Shown here one piece after another: positions 49,039-59,557 of a DNA stretch of 64,000 bases (its first letter is position 1; each line of letters opens with the position of its first letter). The notes beneath the pieces are model-generated. The model did no database searches and was not told the DNA's origin. It saw only the letters and a program-made list of their open reading frames with translations. The stretch covers positions 1-64,000 of the forward strand of contig JAGXGC010000022.1 of the NCBI GenBank assembly GCA_024636935.1. Direction: 5' to 3'. A program made the position numbers and the translations under genes. Source of the stretch: Sideroxydans sp. Lineage in GTDB: Bacteria; Pseudomonadota; Gammaproteobacteria; Burkholderiales; Gallionellaceae.

Positions 49039-49804
49039 CAATCAGGAACACGCGCCGATCATCCCTTGGGTGGGTGGTAAGCGTAGGCTGGCCAAGCACA
49101 TCATTCCGATGTTCCCAGTGCATAGCTGCTATGTCGAGCCATTCTGCGGTGCAGCAGCGCTGTACTTCCTGAAGCCGCAAGCCAAGGTGGAGGTGCTGAA
49201 CGACGTGAACGGTGAGCTGGTGAATCTATACCGGGTGGTGAAGCACCACATGGATGAGTTCATGCGCCAGTTCCGTTGGGCGCTGACCAGTCGCCAGATG
49301 TACAAGTGGCTACAGGCCACGCCAGAGGAAACGCTCACGGATGTGCAACGCGCAGCCCGCTTCTTCTACCTTCAGAAGAACAGCTTTGGCGGCAAGGTAA
49401 GCGGCCAGACATTCGGCACTGCCACCACCAGTGGCCCACGCCTCAACCTGCTACGTTTGGAAGAAGACATCAGCCAAGCGCATCTGCGCCTATCCCAGAC
49501 CTTCATCGAGCATCTTGATTGGGAAGCCTGCATCGCCAAGTATGACCGTCCCCATACCCTGTTCTACTGCGACCCGCCCTACTGGCAGACAGAGGGCTAC
49601 GGTGTCGAGTTCGGCATCGATCAGTATGACCGCATGGCTGAACTGGCCAGAACGATCAAGGGAAAGATGGTGATCAGCGTGAACGATATTCCGGCGATGC
49701 GGAAAGCCTTCGCTGGGCTGCCAATGGATAGCCTCCCGATCAGCTACACGGTGGGTGGTGGCAAGGGGAGTAAAGCCGCTGAGTTGGTGATACGAAACTG
49801 GTGA
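49013..49804 (+). CDS. D12-class DNA adenine N6-methyltransferase
   Basis: 263 residues from the ATG at 49013 (AAGGAA upstream). Motifs in order: PWVGGKRRLAKHI (SAM-binding), YVEPFCGAAALYF, and FYCDPPYWQ (the DPPY catalytic motif). It takes the place of mom behind com, so phage DNA protection here is probably by adenine methylation. Recognition site unknown; a Dam-like GATC site is possible. Confidence 0.92.
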   Translation: MTRKTPIFNNQEHAPIIPWVGGKRRLAKHIIPMFPVHSCYVEPFCGAAALYFLKPQAKVEVLNDVNGELVNLYRVVKHHMDEFMRQFRWALTSRQMYKWLQATPEETLTDVQRAARFFYLQKNSFGGKVSGQTFGTATTSGPRLNLLRLEEDISQAHLRLSQTFIEHLDWEACIAKYDRPHTLFYCDPPYWQTEGYGVEFGIDQYDRMAELARTIKGKMVISVNDIPAMRKAFAGLPMDSLPISYTVGGGKGSKAAELVIRNW

Positions 49805-49926
49805 GGCCGCTTTCGTTTAACGGGAAAGTTGCTGAGTATTATTTCGTATTGGTTTGGCGGGGGTTAGATAGGCTGTTAAAGTCGCCCCCGATTTGCTACT
49901 TTTAACGCGATGCGGCAGTTTGGGCA

Positions 49927-49973
49927 GTGCCAAATGCACCGCAAATCAGTGCCAAATGCGTCGCGCGCTTACA
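49927..49973 (+). promoter_or_regulatory. Prophage right end with two transposase-binding-like sites
   Basis: GTGCCAAATG-N3-CGC at 49927-49942 and again at 49949-49964, 22 bp apart, then GCGCTTACA to the end. The same pattern occurs inverted at the left end (12036-12051). Two closely spaced sites at the right end are as in Mu R1/R2. The rest of 49805-49926 has no gene. Confidence 0.7.
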
Positions 49974-49978
49974 CATCT
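49974..49978. repeat. Right copy of host target-site duplication CATCT
   Basis: Partner of 11887-11891. Preceded by the phage end ...TTACA and followed by the unique host sequence CGAAGTAACTG. Confidence 0.75.
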
Positions 49979-50175
49979 CGAAGTAACTGCTCAGGCACAC
50001 CGACACTGCCTCTCTGCATCTGGATAGTTTCATTTTCCTCCACAGGAACGGTTGGGATTGGAGGTGCAGAGAATGCCCGAATGACCACCCCACCTCTTGC
50101 ATAGGCAGAGCCATACAGCCCGACACACATGAAAAGCGCAATAGTTATGAAACTTCGTAATAACCTACTTCTCAT
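49974..50175 (-). pseudogene. 5' part of TPR/outer-membrane-barrel gene, split by the prophage
   Basis: The first 67 codons of the interrupted gene, with AAGGAG six bases before the ATG at 50175. A clear signal peptide (LLRSFITIALFMCVGLYGSAYA) and a Pro-rich start of the mature protein, up to PEQLLRD. After two more codons of prophage sequence it stops. It continues in frame at 11890-10649. The promoter of the surface-protein operon should lie upstream of 50175, now 38 kb from the FecR gene. Confidence 0.85.
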
Positions 50176-50317
50176 CCCTACTCCTTCGAATTTTCATGGC
50201 GATACATAAAGACAGTGCCGCCAGAATAAGCGCATACCGCATGAACAAAGTCCCACTCACGATGCATTCTATTACCCCAGTCATCATCAGTCGCCACGTT
50301 TTAGTCACGCAAAAGGA

Positions 50318-50346
50318 AAAAGCCCACCTTTGCGGGTGGGCTTTTT
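50318..50346 (-). terminator. Terminator downstream of tRNA-Phe
   Basis: AGCCCACC/GGTGGGCT stem with A- and T-rich flanks on both sides. It can end tRNA-Phe transcription from the minus strand. Confidence 0.8.
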
Positions 50347-50353
50347 CTTATTT

Positions 50354-50429
50354 TGGTGGCTCGGGGCGGAATCGAACCACCGACACGCGGATTTTCAATC
50401 CGCTGCTCTACCAACTGAGCTACCGAGCC
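50354..50429 (-). tRNA. tRNA-Phe (anticodon GAA)
   Basis: 76 nt on the minus strand, beginning GGCTCGGTAGCTCAGTTGGT and ending in encoded CCA. Anticodon loop ATTGAAAATC with GAA; T-loop GGTTCGATTCC. The acceptor stem GGCTCGG/CCGAGCC is fully paired. Confidence 0.97.
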
Positions 50430-50478
50430 GTTTTTTTTGCCAACCTTCCCGGACGGGTCGGTTAAAACGAAGGCGCGC

Positions 50479-50507
50479 ATTGTAGCCATAAGCCGCACTT
50501 CGGGCAA
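50479..50507 (-). promoter_or_regulatory. Promoter of tRNA-Phe
   Basis: On the minus strand TTGCCC (50502-50507), 17 bp, TACAAT (50479-50484), about 50 bases before the tRNA. Confidence 0.5.
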
Positions 50508-50510
50508 CAC

Positions 50511-50547
50511 AAAAAACGAACCCCGCACTAGGCGGGGTTCGTTTTTT
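50511..50547 (-). terminator. Terminator of the groESL operon
   Basis: ACGAACCCCGC / GCGGGGTTCGT stem with A run and T run on either side. Lies 75 bp after groEL. Confidence 0.88.
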
Positions 50548-50620
50548 ACTACTATTGAGCCGTAGCGTGCGGTTCGAGTGAAGGATACAACCCAGCAACC
50601 GAGCCGCGCAGCAGGTTCAA

Positions 50621-52267
<1,647 letters not shown>

Positions 52268-52293
52268 TTATTTCTCCTGAATTGGTTGCGTAC

Positions 52294-52584
52294 TTAGGCT
52301 TCGATGATGCCGATGATGTCGTCTTCGCGCATTTGCAGCAGCTCAACACCATCCATCTTGAAAGACTGACCGGAATACTTACCGAACAGCACCTTGTCGC
52401 CGACCTTGACGTTCATCGGACGCACTTTGCCGTCGTCACCGATCTTGCCATTGCCTACAGCGACGATTTCGCCTTGGTCTGGCTTCTCGGTTGCAGCGTC
52501 AGGGATGACGATGCCGGAAGCGGTCTTGCGCTCTTCTTCCATGCGCTTGACGATGACGCGATCATGCAAAGGACGAATCTTCAT
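52294..52584 (-). CDS. groES: GroES co-chaperonin
   Basis: 96 residues: [43 protein letters not shown], the standard GroES. Forms the lid of the GroEL cavity. First gene of the operon, with AGGAGA before the start and a heat-shock promoter and CIRCE operator upstream. Confidence 0.99.
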   Translation of the reverse strand: MKIRPLHDRVIVKRMEEERKTASGIVIPDAATEKPDQGEIVAVGNGKIGDDGKVRPMNVKVGDKVLFGKYSGQSFKMDGVELLQMREDDIIGIIEA

Positions 52585-52632
52585 GCTTATTTCTCCTAAA
52601 TCAGTGAGTTAATGATTTGCGATAGCGAACAG

Positions 52633-52688
52633 TTAGCACTCTCCGCCAGCGACTGCTAATAATAGGGGCGCCCCCCTCTCAATTCAAG
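52633..52688 (-). promoter_or_regulatory. groESL sigma32 promoter and CIRCE operator
   Basis: On the minus strand CTTGAA (52683-52688), 14 bp, CCCCTATTA (52660-52668): a good sigma32 match. Directly downstream lies TTAGCACTC-N9-GACTGCTAA on the plus strand (52633-52659), one base from the CIRCE consensus bound by HrcA. Both positive and negative heat-shock control are therefore expected. Confidence 0.85.
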
Positions 52689-52708
52689 AGCAAGCGGGTA
52701 ATTTCTTT

Positions 52709-53611
52709 TCAGGGACGAACCAGAACGGCAGTCAACGCAGACTCAAGATCTGGATAAACGCATTGCGCGCCTGCTTCCTGCAAGCGGTGGGGCAATACGC
52801 GCTGCCCTTCCAGCAACAGCGCAGCCCGATCACCCAAGGCCAGCCTGAGCAGGAATGCCGGCGCAACGAATAATGCCGGTCGGTGCAGAACGGCAGCCAG
52901 CGTATGGGTGAACTCGGCATTGGTCACCGGGTTGGGCGAAGTCATATTGAATGCGCCGCTAAGTTGATCATCTTGCAGAAGACGTAGAACATATCGTATG
53001 TAATCATCGATGAGCACCCAGCTCATCCATTGTTTACCATCGCCCAGTCTGGCGCCCAAACCCAACCGGAACGGCAACAGCATGCGTGCCAACAGACCGC
53101 CGTCTTTACTGAGCACAAGCCCGGTTCGCAACACACACACACGGACGCCATGTTGGCCTGCCTCGGCAGCGACCGCCTCCCAGTCCGTACACAGATGTGC
53201 CGAAAAATCCTCCCCAGAGCCTGATGTTTCAATGAGCTCCTCGTCACCGCGACCACCGTAATAACCAATGGCGGAACCCGACAACAACACGGCAGGTTTG
53301 TGTGTGGCTTGCGCAATACGTGAGACCAACTTTTCAGTGAGGGCAATGCGGCTATCGCGTAGGACTTTTCTGCGCTGACGAGTCCAGGGCGCATCGACGA
53401 TGGGCTCGCCGGCCAAGTTGATGACTGCATCGAAATGCCGATCCGGATGCCAGTCATCTAGCGAGGCAAGCGCCTGCACACCAGCACCGCATTTGACCGA
53501 TACGGTCTCAGGATGGCGACTGAACACAGTCAAGGTATGTTTCTCGGCAAGCAAGGCACGGCACAAGGCGCGGCCGATCAGGCCTGTACCGCCCGTAATG
53601 AGGATGTTCAT
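52709..53611 (-). CDS. TIGR01777-family NAD(P)-dependent epimerase-like protein
   Basis: 300 residues. ILITGGTGLIGRALCRALL is the Rossmann nucleotide-binding start; DAVINLAGEPIVDAPWTRQRRKVLRDSRI and GSAIGYYGGRGDEEL (YfcH-type) follow. An SDR-superfamily protein without an established substrate. Divergent from bioA with a 51-bp gap. Confidence 0.92.
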   Translation of the reverse strand: MNILITGGTGLIGRALCRALLAEKHTLTVFSRHPETVSVKCGAGVQALASLDDWHPDRHFDAVINLAGEPIVDAPWTRQRRKVLRDSRIALTEKLVSRIAQATHKPAVLLSGSAIGYYGGRGDEELIETSGSGEDFSAHLCTDWEAVAAEAGQHGVRVCVLRTGLVLSKDGGLLARMLLPFRLGLGARLGDGKQWMSWVLIDDYIRYVLRLLQDDQLSGAFNMTSPNPVTNAEFTHTLAAVLHRPALFVAPAFLLRLALGDRAALLLEGQRVLPHRLQEAGAQCVYPDLESALTAVLVRP

Positions 53612-53662
53612 GACCAGTCCCTCGTTTCAATTGGAGCTTCATCTTACGTTATGATGGCCCGC

Positions 53663-54979
53663 ATGACATCCAACACCTCACTGCTGACGCGCAGCCTTTC
53701 CGCCGTCTGGCATCCCTGCACGCAGATGAAGCGCCACGAGACCTTGCCATTGGTGCCTATCGCACGCGGAAAAGGCGTGTGGCTCTATGATTTCGAAGGA
53801 AATCGTTATCTGGATACGGTCAGCTCCTGGTGGGTGAATCTGTTTGGGCATAGCGAGCCGCGCATCAACACCGCGCTTACCGACCAGCTCGGCAAACTGG
53901 AACATGTGATGCTGGCCGGATTCACCCATGAGCCGGTGGTGCTACTGTCGGAACGCTTACGCGAACTGGCGCCCGCCGGACTCGGCCATTGCTTCTACGG
54001 ATCGGATGGTGCATCAGCCACCGAGATCGCGCTGAAGATGAGTGCGCATTACTGGCGCAATAATGGCCAAGCGCAGAAGACTCAGTTCATCAGCCTGCAG
54101 AACAGTTATCACGGCGAGACGCTGGGCGCGCTGTCGGTGACTGATGTGGCATTGTTCCGCGATGCATACGGCCCACTTATAAGACAGAACGCCACCGTCC
54201 CCAGTCCGGACTGGCGCAATGCTCAAGATGGAGAAAGCGCAGAGGCCTTTGCGCTACGTTGCGCGGACGCACTCGACCAACATCTGCAACAACATCACAC
54301 CCAGATCGCCGCGATAATCGTCGAACCACTAATACAAGGCGCAGCTGGGATGGCGATGTATCACCCCGCCTATTTGAAACGTGCGCGCGAATTGTGTTCG
54401 CAGTACGGAGTACACCTCATAGCAGACGAGATCGCAGTCGGCATGGGGCGAACCGGTACGCTATTCGCCTGTGAACAAGCCGACATCAGTCCCGACTTCC
54501 TGCTGTTGTCGAAGGGCATCACCGGCGGCTATCTGCCTTTGTCGGTGGTGATGACGACCGATGACATCTATCAGGCTTTCTACGCTGACGAGACTGCACG
54601 CGGTTTTCTGCATTCACACTCCTACACCGGAAACCCGCTGGCGTGTCGTGCTGCGCTGGCAACGCTGGATATCTTTGCGCAAGATGATGTACTCAAGGTC
54701 AATCGCGATAAAGCCGACTTTCTCAACCGCATCGCCGAACCACTACGCTCGCACCCACGCGTGCGGAACTTCCGCAACACCGGCATGGTCTGGGCGTTCG
54801 AGGTTGAATCGTTACACGCAGATTTTGCGCAACGCTGTTTCAGCCTCGGCCTACAGCAAGAATTGTTGTTACGCCCGATGGGCAACACGGTATATTTCAT
54901 GCCACCTTACGTCATCACCGAAGAGGAAATGCAACTGATGGTCTCGCGCACGCTGGCCATCATCAACGAACTGTCATGA
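53663..54979 (+). CDS. bioA: BioA, DAPA aminotransferase
   Basis: 438 residues from the ATG at 53663 (53651 also in frame). AVWHPCTQMKRHETLPLVPIARGKGVWLYDFEGNRYLD is the BioA start; the PLP Lys is in LLLSKGITGGYLPLSVVMTT; HSHSYTGNPLACRAAL is typical. It makes 7,8-diaminopelargonate from KAPA with SAM as amino donor, in biotin synthesis. It is followed with a four-base overlap by dacB. Confidence 0.95.
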   Translation: MTSNTSLLTRSLSAVWHPCTQMKRHETLPLVPIARGKGVWLYDFEGNRYLDTVSSWWVNLFGHSEPRINTALTDQLGKLEHVMLAGFTHEPVVLLSERLRELAPAGLGHCFYGSDGASATEIALKMSAHYWRNNGQAQKTQFISLQNSYHGETLGALSVTDVALFRDAYGPLIRQNATVPSPDWRNAQDGESAEAFALRCADALDQHLQQHHTQIAAIIVEPLIQGAAGMAMYHPAYLKRARELCSQYGVHLIADEIAVGMGRTGTLFACEQADISPDFLLLSKGITGGYLPLSVVMTTDDIYQAFYADETARGFLHSHSYTGNPLACRAALATLDIFAQDDVLKVNRDKADFLNRIAEPLRSHPRVRNFRNTGMVWAFEVESLHADFAQRCFSLGLQQELLLRPMGNTVYFMPPYVITEEEMQLMVSRTLAIINELS

Positions 54980-56427
54980 AACTGCTTGTCACGCTACTCA
55001 CCGCTTTATTCATCACCCTCGATGCCGGGGCTGTTTCTCTGCCGACTAGCGTTACGGATGAATTGAAGAAAACAGGCATTCCTGTTTCCGCCGTCTCTAT
55101 CGAGATCCGCGAGGTTGGGCGCCGCAACACTTTACTCAGCCTGAACGCCCAGCGCCCTATGAACCCGGCCTCCAACATGAAGCTGCTGACCACCTATGTG
55201 GGGCTCGACCTGCTCGGCCCGGCCTACACATGGAAGACCGAGGCCTATATCGATGGCGAGTTAAAAAATGGCGAACTCGATGGCGACCTAATCCTGAAAG
55301 GCTACGGCGACCCCAAGTTCACGATTGAACAATTCTGGCTGTGGCTCTCCGATTTGCGCGCGCGCGGTTTGCGCGACATCAAGGGTGATCTGGTACTCGA
55401 CCGCAGTTATTACGACTTGCAGCCACACGACCCCGCTGAATTCGACAACGATCCACTACGCGCCTACAACGTCGGGCCGGATGCATTGCTACTGAACTTC
55501 AACACCCTGCGCCTGCGTTACCTGCCGAACGGCGAAAACCTGAGGGTCGTGAGCCAGCCGCCCATCTCCGGATTCACGCTGGAGAACCAGCTCGAACCGG
55601 CCAGCGGAAAGTTCAACTGTCGCGACTGGGACGAGCGCTTCTCAGTACAGCCCGGTGGTGACAGTGTCGTGTTGCAGGGCAACTATCCAATCGAGTGCGG
55701 CGAACGCGAACAAAGCCTATCCATCATGCCGCACACCCGCTATGTGGAAGCCGTATTCCGGGCCATCTGGCAAGAACTGGGTGGCACATTGAACGGCATA
55801 CAACGCGAAGCAGTAGTCACGCCAAGTGCACAATTGTTCTCCACCCATCGCTCTGAACCATTGAGTTCAGTCATTCGCGACATCAACAAGTACAGCAACA
55901 ATGTCATGGCGCGCCAGCTATTCCTGACACTGGGTGAGACCTTGCCGCTGGAGAATGAGCCTGGCGACATGCCTGCCGTTTTCTCCGGTAGCGAAACCAG
56001 CCGTCGCATGAGCATCGAACGCAGCATCTTCGCCACGCAGAACTGGCTGACCCGTGAAGGCATGGAGTTCAAGGAGTTGGTTCTGGAGAACGGCGCCGGT
56101 TTGTCGCGCATCGAACGCATCAGCGCTGCGCACTTGGCACAGCTACTGGAACATGCCGCCGCGAACCCTCTAAGTGCCGAGTTGCAATCTTCGCTGCCCA
56201 TCCTTGGCGTCGATGGTTCTGTTCAAGACCGCCTCAGCGGCACCTCCGTTGCCAGTCACGCCCATCTAAAGACCGGCACCCTGGAAGGCGTAAAAGCACT
56301 CTCCGGATACGTGCACTCGAAGCGCAACAAAGATTGGGTAGTGGTGTTCTTGATCAATCATTCGAATGCCAAGCACGGACAGGATGCGCAAGATGCGCTG
56401 ATCGAGTGGCTAGTGACTACTCGCTGA
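54976..56427 (+). CDS. dacB: D-alanyl-D-alanine carboxypeptidase/endopeptidase (PBP4)
   Basis: 483 residues with a signal peptide (LLVTLLTALFITLDAGA). Active-site triad motifs: SNMK (SxxK) in MNPASNMKLLTTY, SNN in DINKYSNNVMARQL, and KTG in LKTGTLEGVKALSGY. The PBP4-type insert lies between the first two. Trims or opens peptidoglycan cross-links in the periplasm. Confidence 0.96.
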   Translation: MKLLVTLLTALFITLDAGAVSLPTSVTDELKKTGIPVSAVSIEIREVGRRNTLLSLNAQRPMNPASNMKLLTTYVGLDLLGPAYTWKTEAYIDGELKNGELDGDLILKGYGDPKFTIEQFWLWLSDLRARGLRDIKGDLVLDRSYYDLQPHDPAEFDNDPLRAYNVGPDALLLNFNTLRLRYLPNGENLRVVSQPPISGFTLENQLEPASGKFNCRDWDERFSVQPGGDSVVLQGNYPIECGEREQSLSIMPHTRYVEAVFRAIWQELGGTLNGIQREAVVTPSAQLFSTHRSEPLSSVIRDINKYSNNVMARQLFLTLGETLPLENEPGDMPAVFSGSETSRRMSIERSIFATQNWLTREGMEFKELVLENGAGLSRIERISAAHLAQLLEHAAANPLSAELQSSLPILGVDGSVQDRLSGTSVASHAHLKTGTLEGVKALSGYVHSKRNKDWVVVFLINHSNAKHGQDAQDALIEWLVTTR

Positions 56428-56448
56428 TCTTAGCCGCACATCCTCATC

Positions 56449-57246
56449 ATGAACCGACTTATTTCCCGTTTCCTTGCCTTGTTGCTTTTGCCGCTTTGCG
56501 TGCCCAGCCAGGCGTCCGATCTAACCCAAAGCGGCAACGAATTCGGTGTGTCCCTAGGCTCTTATCGCTACGAAGAACCCGGATTGATGTCTTTACAGGG
56601 AGTCAAAGGCGGTTTTGATCTGCGCACCACCAAAGCCTATCCCAACCGTCGCACTTTCTTGCGCGGAGAATTACGCTACGCTGGAGGAACAGTGGATTAC
56701 ACCAGCAACGGCACGGGTAGCAGCAGCGGCGAACCGGACTGGTACATCGAAGGTCGTGCAATGATTGGCAACGACTGGCTGCTGACTAATGCCGCATTTT
56801 CCACTTACGTTGGACTCGGTTATCGCTTTCTGATGAACGATGGACGGGGCATCACCAGCACGGGCGCTGCTGGATATCGACGCACGAGCACCTATATCTA
56901 TCTTCCAGTAGGAATCAGCTATCGAACTTGGCTGAAAAGTGGGAACAAAATTGTTGGCACGTTCGAATACGACAATCTGCTTTCCGGGAATCAATTCACA
57001 AAGCTATCGGACACCGGCCTCGGCTACAGCGACCTCGACAGCAAACAGAACGATGGTTATGGCATGAAGTTACGACTGTCATATGTGACGCCACGCTGGT
57101 CAGTCGGGCCCTATCTGCATTATTGGAACATCGCCGATTCAGAGATCAAATCTCGCTACCGATACGGCGTACCCGATGGGTATGTCGTTTGGGAACCGCA
57201 CAACCGTACGATGGAGATCGGCTTGGATCTTAGCCGACCGTTCTGA
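56449..57246 (+). CDS. Outer-membrane beta-barrel protein
   Basis: 265 residues. Signal peptide (FLALLLLPLCVPSQA), then alternating-residue strands (GVSLGSYRYEEPGL, TFLRGELRYAGGTVDY, STYVGLGYRFLMND) ending in Phe (LDLSRPF), the outer-membrane sorting signal. Probably an 8- to 10-strand barrel. Function unknown. Confidence 0.8.
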   Translation: MNRLISRFLALLLLPLCVPSQASDLTQSGNEFGVSLGSYRYEEPGLMSLQGVKGGFDLRTTKAYPNRRTFLRGELRYAGGTVDYTSNGTGSSSGEPDWYIEGRAMIGNDWLLTNAAFSTYVGLGYRFLMNDGRGITSTGAAGYRRTSTYIYLPVGISYRTWLKSGNKIVGTFEYDNLLSGNQFTKLSDTGLGYSDLDSKQNDGYGMKLRLSYVTPRWSVGPYLHYWNIADSEIKSRYRYGVPDGYVVWEPHNRTMEIGLDLSRPF

Positions 57247-57336
57247 TCACATCAGTCTCCCATTCTTTACTTCAAGCGCCCCTTACCCCCGCACTATTGA
57301 TTAAGGCGAAGAGAAGAGCGACCACTCGCTAGGCCC

Positions 57337-57376
57337 AAAAGATATAGATAACCACCAGTGAATATCTATATCTTTT
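57337..57376 (+). terminator. Perfect 14-bp inverted repeat ending in T run
   Basis: AAAAGATATAGATA and TATCTATATCTTTT, 12-nt loop. Works in both directions by symmetry; AT-rich, so weaker than GC hairpins. Ends the dacB/OMP transcript. The remaining gap to 57483 holds AT-rich promoter-like sequence for the next gene. Confidence 0.6.
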
Positions 57377-57483
57377 GCAAAGTATATAGGCCTTATTTCT
57401 GCTTGCAGCTTCTTTACATATCAAATTAATATCACCACGCCCTTAGCAGGGTATTTTATTCACCACTGATGCAAGGAAAAACA

Positions 57484-58029
57484 ATGAAAAAGATTATCTC
57501 CACTGTTCTGCTGGCTACTGCTGTTGCAACACCCGCCCTGGCTGCCGATCAATACTATGTCTCTCTCGACACCGGCACCTATTCGATGGCAAAAACCACC
57601 TATGCCAGCCCCGGCGCGCTGGACATCATCGGCGGTTATCGCTTCGCAGATAATATGGCACTCGAGGTTGGCTACATGATCGTTGGCGATACCACTCTCC
57701 AATATACAAATGGCAGCACTATTGGAAAGCAGTCCGTCCTTCATGCAAGTGGCGTCTTTAGTTTTCCAATTAATGACTCTTTTGATTTCTTCGGCAAACT
57801 GGGCTTTAATTCACTGAGTGGCAAAATCACAGGCACTGGAATTTATGCCTCCACGAATAGTAGTGCGACCACAACCAACCTTACCTATGGCATTGGCGGC
57901 CAATACAAATTCACCCCGCAAATTGCAGCCCGGCTTCAATATGAAGCACTTGGAAAAGCCAAGGCAAGCTCGACAGATACTGGCTCCGATGTAACACGCG
58001 CCTCCGTCGGCGTGGTCTACAGCTTCTAA
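57484..58029 (+). CDS. Small outer-membrane beta-barrel (OmpA/OmpW-like)
   Basis: 181 residues from the ATG at 57484 with AAGGAA upstream. Signal peptide (IISTVLLATAVATPALA), then strands YYVSLDTGTYSMAK, LDIIGGYRFADNMALEVGYMIVG, FFGKLGFNSLSGKI and a C-terminal VGVVYSF. Size fits an 8-strand barrel of the OmpA-like porin group. Confidence 0.85.
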   Translation: MKKIISTVLLATAVATPALAADQYYVSLDTGTYSMAKTTYASPGALDIIGGYRFADNMALEVGYMIVGDTTLQYTNGSTIGKQSVLHASGVFSFPINDSFDFFGKLGFNSLSGKITGTGIYASTNSSATTTNLTYGIGGQYKFTPQIAARLQYEALGKAKASSTDTGSDVTRASVGVVYSF

Positions 58030-58047
58030 ATTACACTGTTCAAACTG

Positions 58048-58071
58048 GAAAGCCGGGCTTCCCCGGCTTTC
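58048..58071. terminator. Bidirectional terminator between OMP gene and ubiD
   Basis: GAAAGCCGG/CCGGCTTTC with a GCTTCC-type loop. Lies between convergent genes and can serve both. Confidence 0.8.
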
Positions 58072-58093
58072 TAGCTTTCAAGGCAGAAGAAAG

Positions 58094-59557
58094 CTACAGC
58101 CCCAACTTACCCCACTTCGCGTCAACTTTAGCTTTGACTGCATCATCCATCACGATAGGTGTGCCCCATTCGCGCTGCGTCTCGCCGGGGAATTTATTAG
58201 TCGCATCCAATCCCATCTTGCCGCCTAGCCCACTTACCGGCGAAGCAAAATCGAGGTAGTCGATGGGCGTGTTCTCCACCAACAATGTATCCCGCACTGG
58301 GTCCATGCGCGTGGTGATCGCCCACATCACTTCTTTCCAATCGCGCACGTCGATGTCGTCATCCACCACGATGATAAACTTGGTGTACATGAACTGACGC
58401 AGGAAACTCCAGATGCCGAACATCACGCGCTTGGCGTGCCCGGCGTACTGTTTCTTGATACTCACTACCGCCATTCGATAGCTACACCCTTCCGGCGGCA
58501 GATAGAAATCCGTGATCTCTGGGAATTGTTTTTGCAGCAACGGCACGAACACTTCATTCAATGCCACGCCAAGCATGGCCGGCTCATCGGGCGGCTTGCC
58601 GGTGTAGGTGGAGTGATAGATCGGGTCTTTGCGCATGGTGATGCGCTCGATGGTGAATACCGGAAACTTGTCCTGCTCGTTGTAGTAACCGGTGTGGTCG
58701 CCGTACGGGCCTTCCAGTGCAGTCTCATCCGGATGGATCACACCTTCCAACACGATCTCAGCAGAAGCAGGCACTTGCAGGTCGTTACCGATGCACTTCA
58801 CCAATTCTGTCTTGCTACCGCGCAACAAACCAGCGAACTGATATTCACTCAATGAATCCGGCACTGGCGTGACTGCGCCGAGAATGGTGGCCGGGTCGGC
58901 ACCGATCACGACTGAGATCGGGAACGGCTGCCCCGGATTCTTCTGGCAGTGATCACGAAAATCCAGCGCACCGCCACGATGCGCCAACCAGCGCATGATG
59001 ACCTTATTCGGGCTTAGCACCTGCTGACGATAGATACCAAGATTCTGCCGCATCTTGTTCGGCCCGCGCGTGACCACCAAGCCCCAAGTGATGAGCGGCG
59101 CGACATCGCCGGGCCAACAATGCTGGATTGGCAATTTCACCAGATCGATCTCTTTGCCTTCCCACACTACTTCCTGACAAGGCGCAGACGACAGTACCTT
59201 GGGAGACATGGTCATCACTTGCTTGAGTATCGGCCATTTACCCCAAGCGTCTTTCAAGCCTTTGGGTGGCTCGGGTTCTTTCAAGTAGGCGAGCAACTTG
59301 CCCACTTCACGCAACGCGCTGACATCTTCCTCGCCCATCCCCAGTGCGACACGACGCGGCGTACCGAACAAATTGGCGAGTACCGGCATATTGTGCCCAG
59401 CTACGTTCTCGAACAGCAGTGCCGGACCTTGCGCACGCAGCACCCGATCACATATCTCGGTCATCTCCAGATGGGTGGAGACGGGAGCTGTGATGCGCTT
59501 AAGTTCGCCCATGGCTTCCAGTTGCGCGATGAAATCTCGCAGGTCTTTATATTCCAT
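58094..59557 (-). CDS. ubiD: UbiD, 4-hydroxy-3-polyprenylbenzoate decarboxylase
   Basis: 487 residues. [37 protein letters not shown] and the later [20 protein letters not shown] are the UbiD family. The ubiquinone-pathway enzyme uses prenylated FMN made by UbiX to remove the carboxyl group. Its start overlaps the stop of the acyltransferase gene upstream by one base. Confidence 0.96.
   Translation of the reverse strand: MEYKDLRDFIAQLEAMGELKRITAPVSTHLEMTEICDRVLRAQGPALLFENVAGHNMPVLANLFGTPRRVALGMGEEDVSALREVGKLLAYLKEPEPPKGLKDAWGKWPILKQVMTMSPKVLSSAPCQEVVWEGKEIDLVKLPIQHCWPGDVAPLITWGLVVTRGPNKMRQNLGIYRQQVLSPNKVIMRWLAHRGGALDFRDHCQKNPGQPFPISVVIGADPATILGAVTPVPDSLSEYQFAGLLRGSKTELVKCIGNDLQVPASAEIVLEGVIHPDETALEGPYGDHTGYYNEQDKFPVFTIERITMRKDPIYHSTYTGKPPDEPAMLGVALNEVFVPLLQKQFPEITDFYLPPEGCSYRMAVVSIKKQYAGHAKRVMFGIWSFLRQFMYTKFIIVVDDDIDVRDWKEVMWAITTRMDPVRDTLLVENTPIDYLDFASPVSGLGGKMGLDATNKFPGETQREWGTPIVMDDAVKAKVDAKWGKLGL

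Larger units (their letters stand above)
11891..49973 (+). mobile_element. Mu-like transposable prophage carrying a DGR
   Basis: About 38.1 kb. The ends are TGT...ACA, and the first 25 bases of each end match in spacing down to TTGGCAC. The content is a full transposable-phage gene set in Mu order: repressor, Ner, transposase A and B, Gam, GemA, Mor, lysis, DUF2730/DUF1804, terminase, portal (frameshifted), MuF, protease/scaffold, capsid, sheath, tube, tape measure, baseplate, fibre, com and a methylase. Differences from Mu are an S24-type repressor, a DGR in the early region, and a Dam-type methylase instead of Mom. Insertion split a host gene and left a 4-5 bp duplication. Confidence 0.95.

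Noticed and set aside
50354..50429. tRNA-Phe as the prophage attachment site
   Set aside because: The prophage right end is about 380 bp away, inside another gene, and the element carries a DDE transposase, not an integrase; no tRNA fragment is repeated at the left end.
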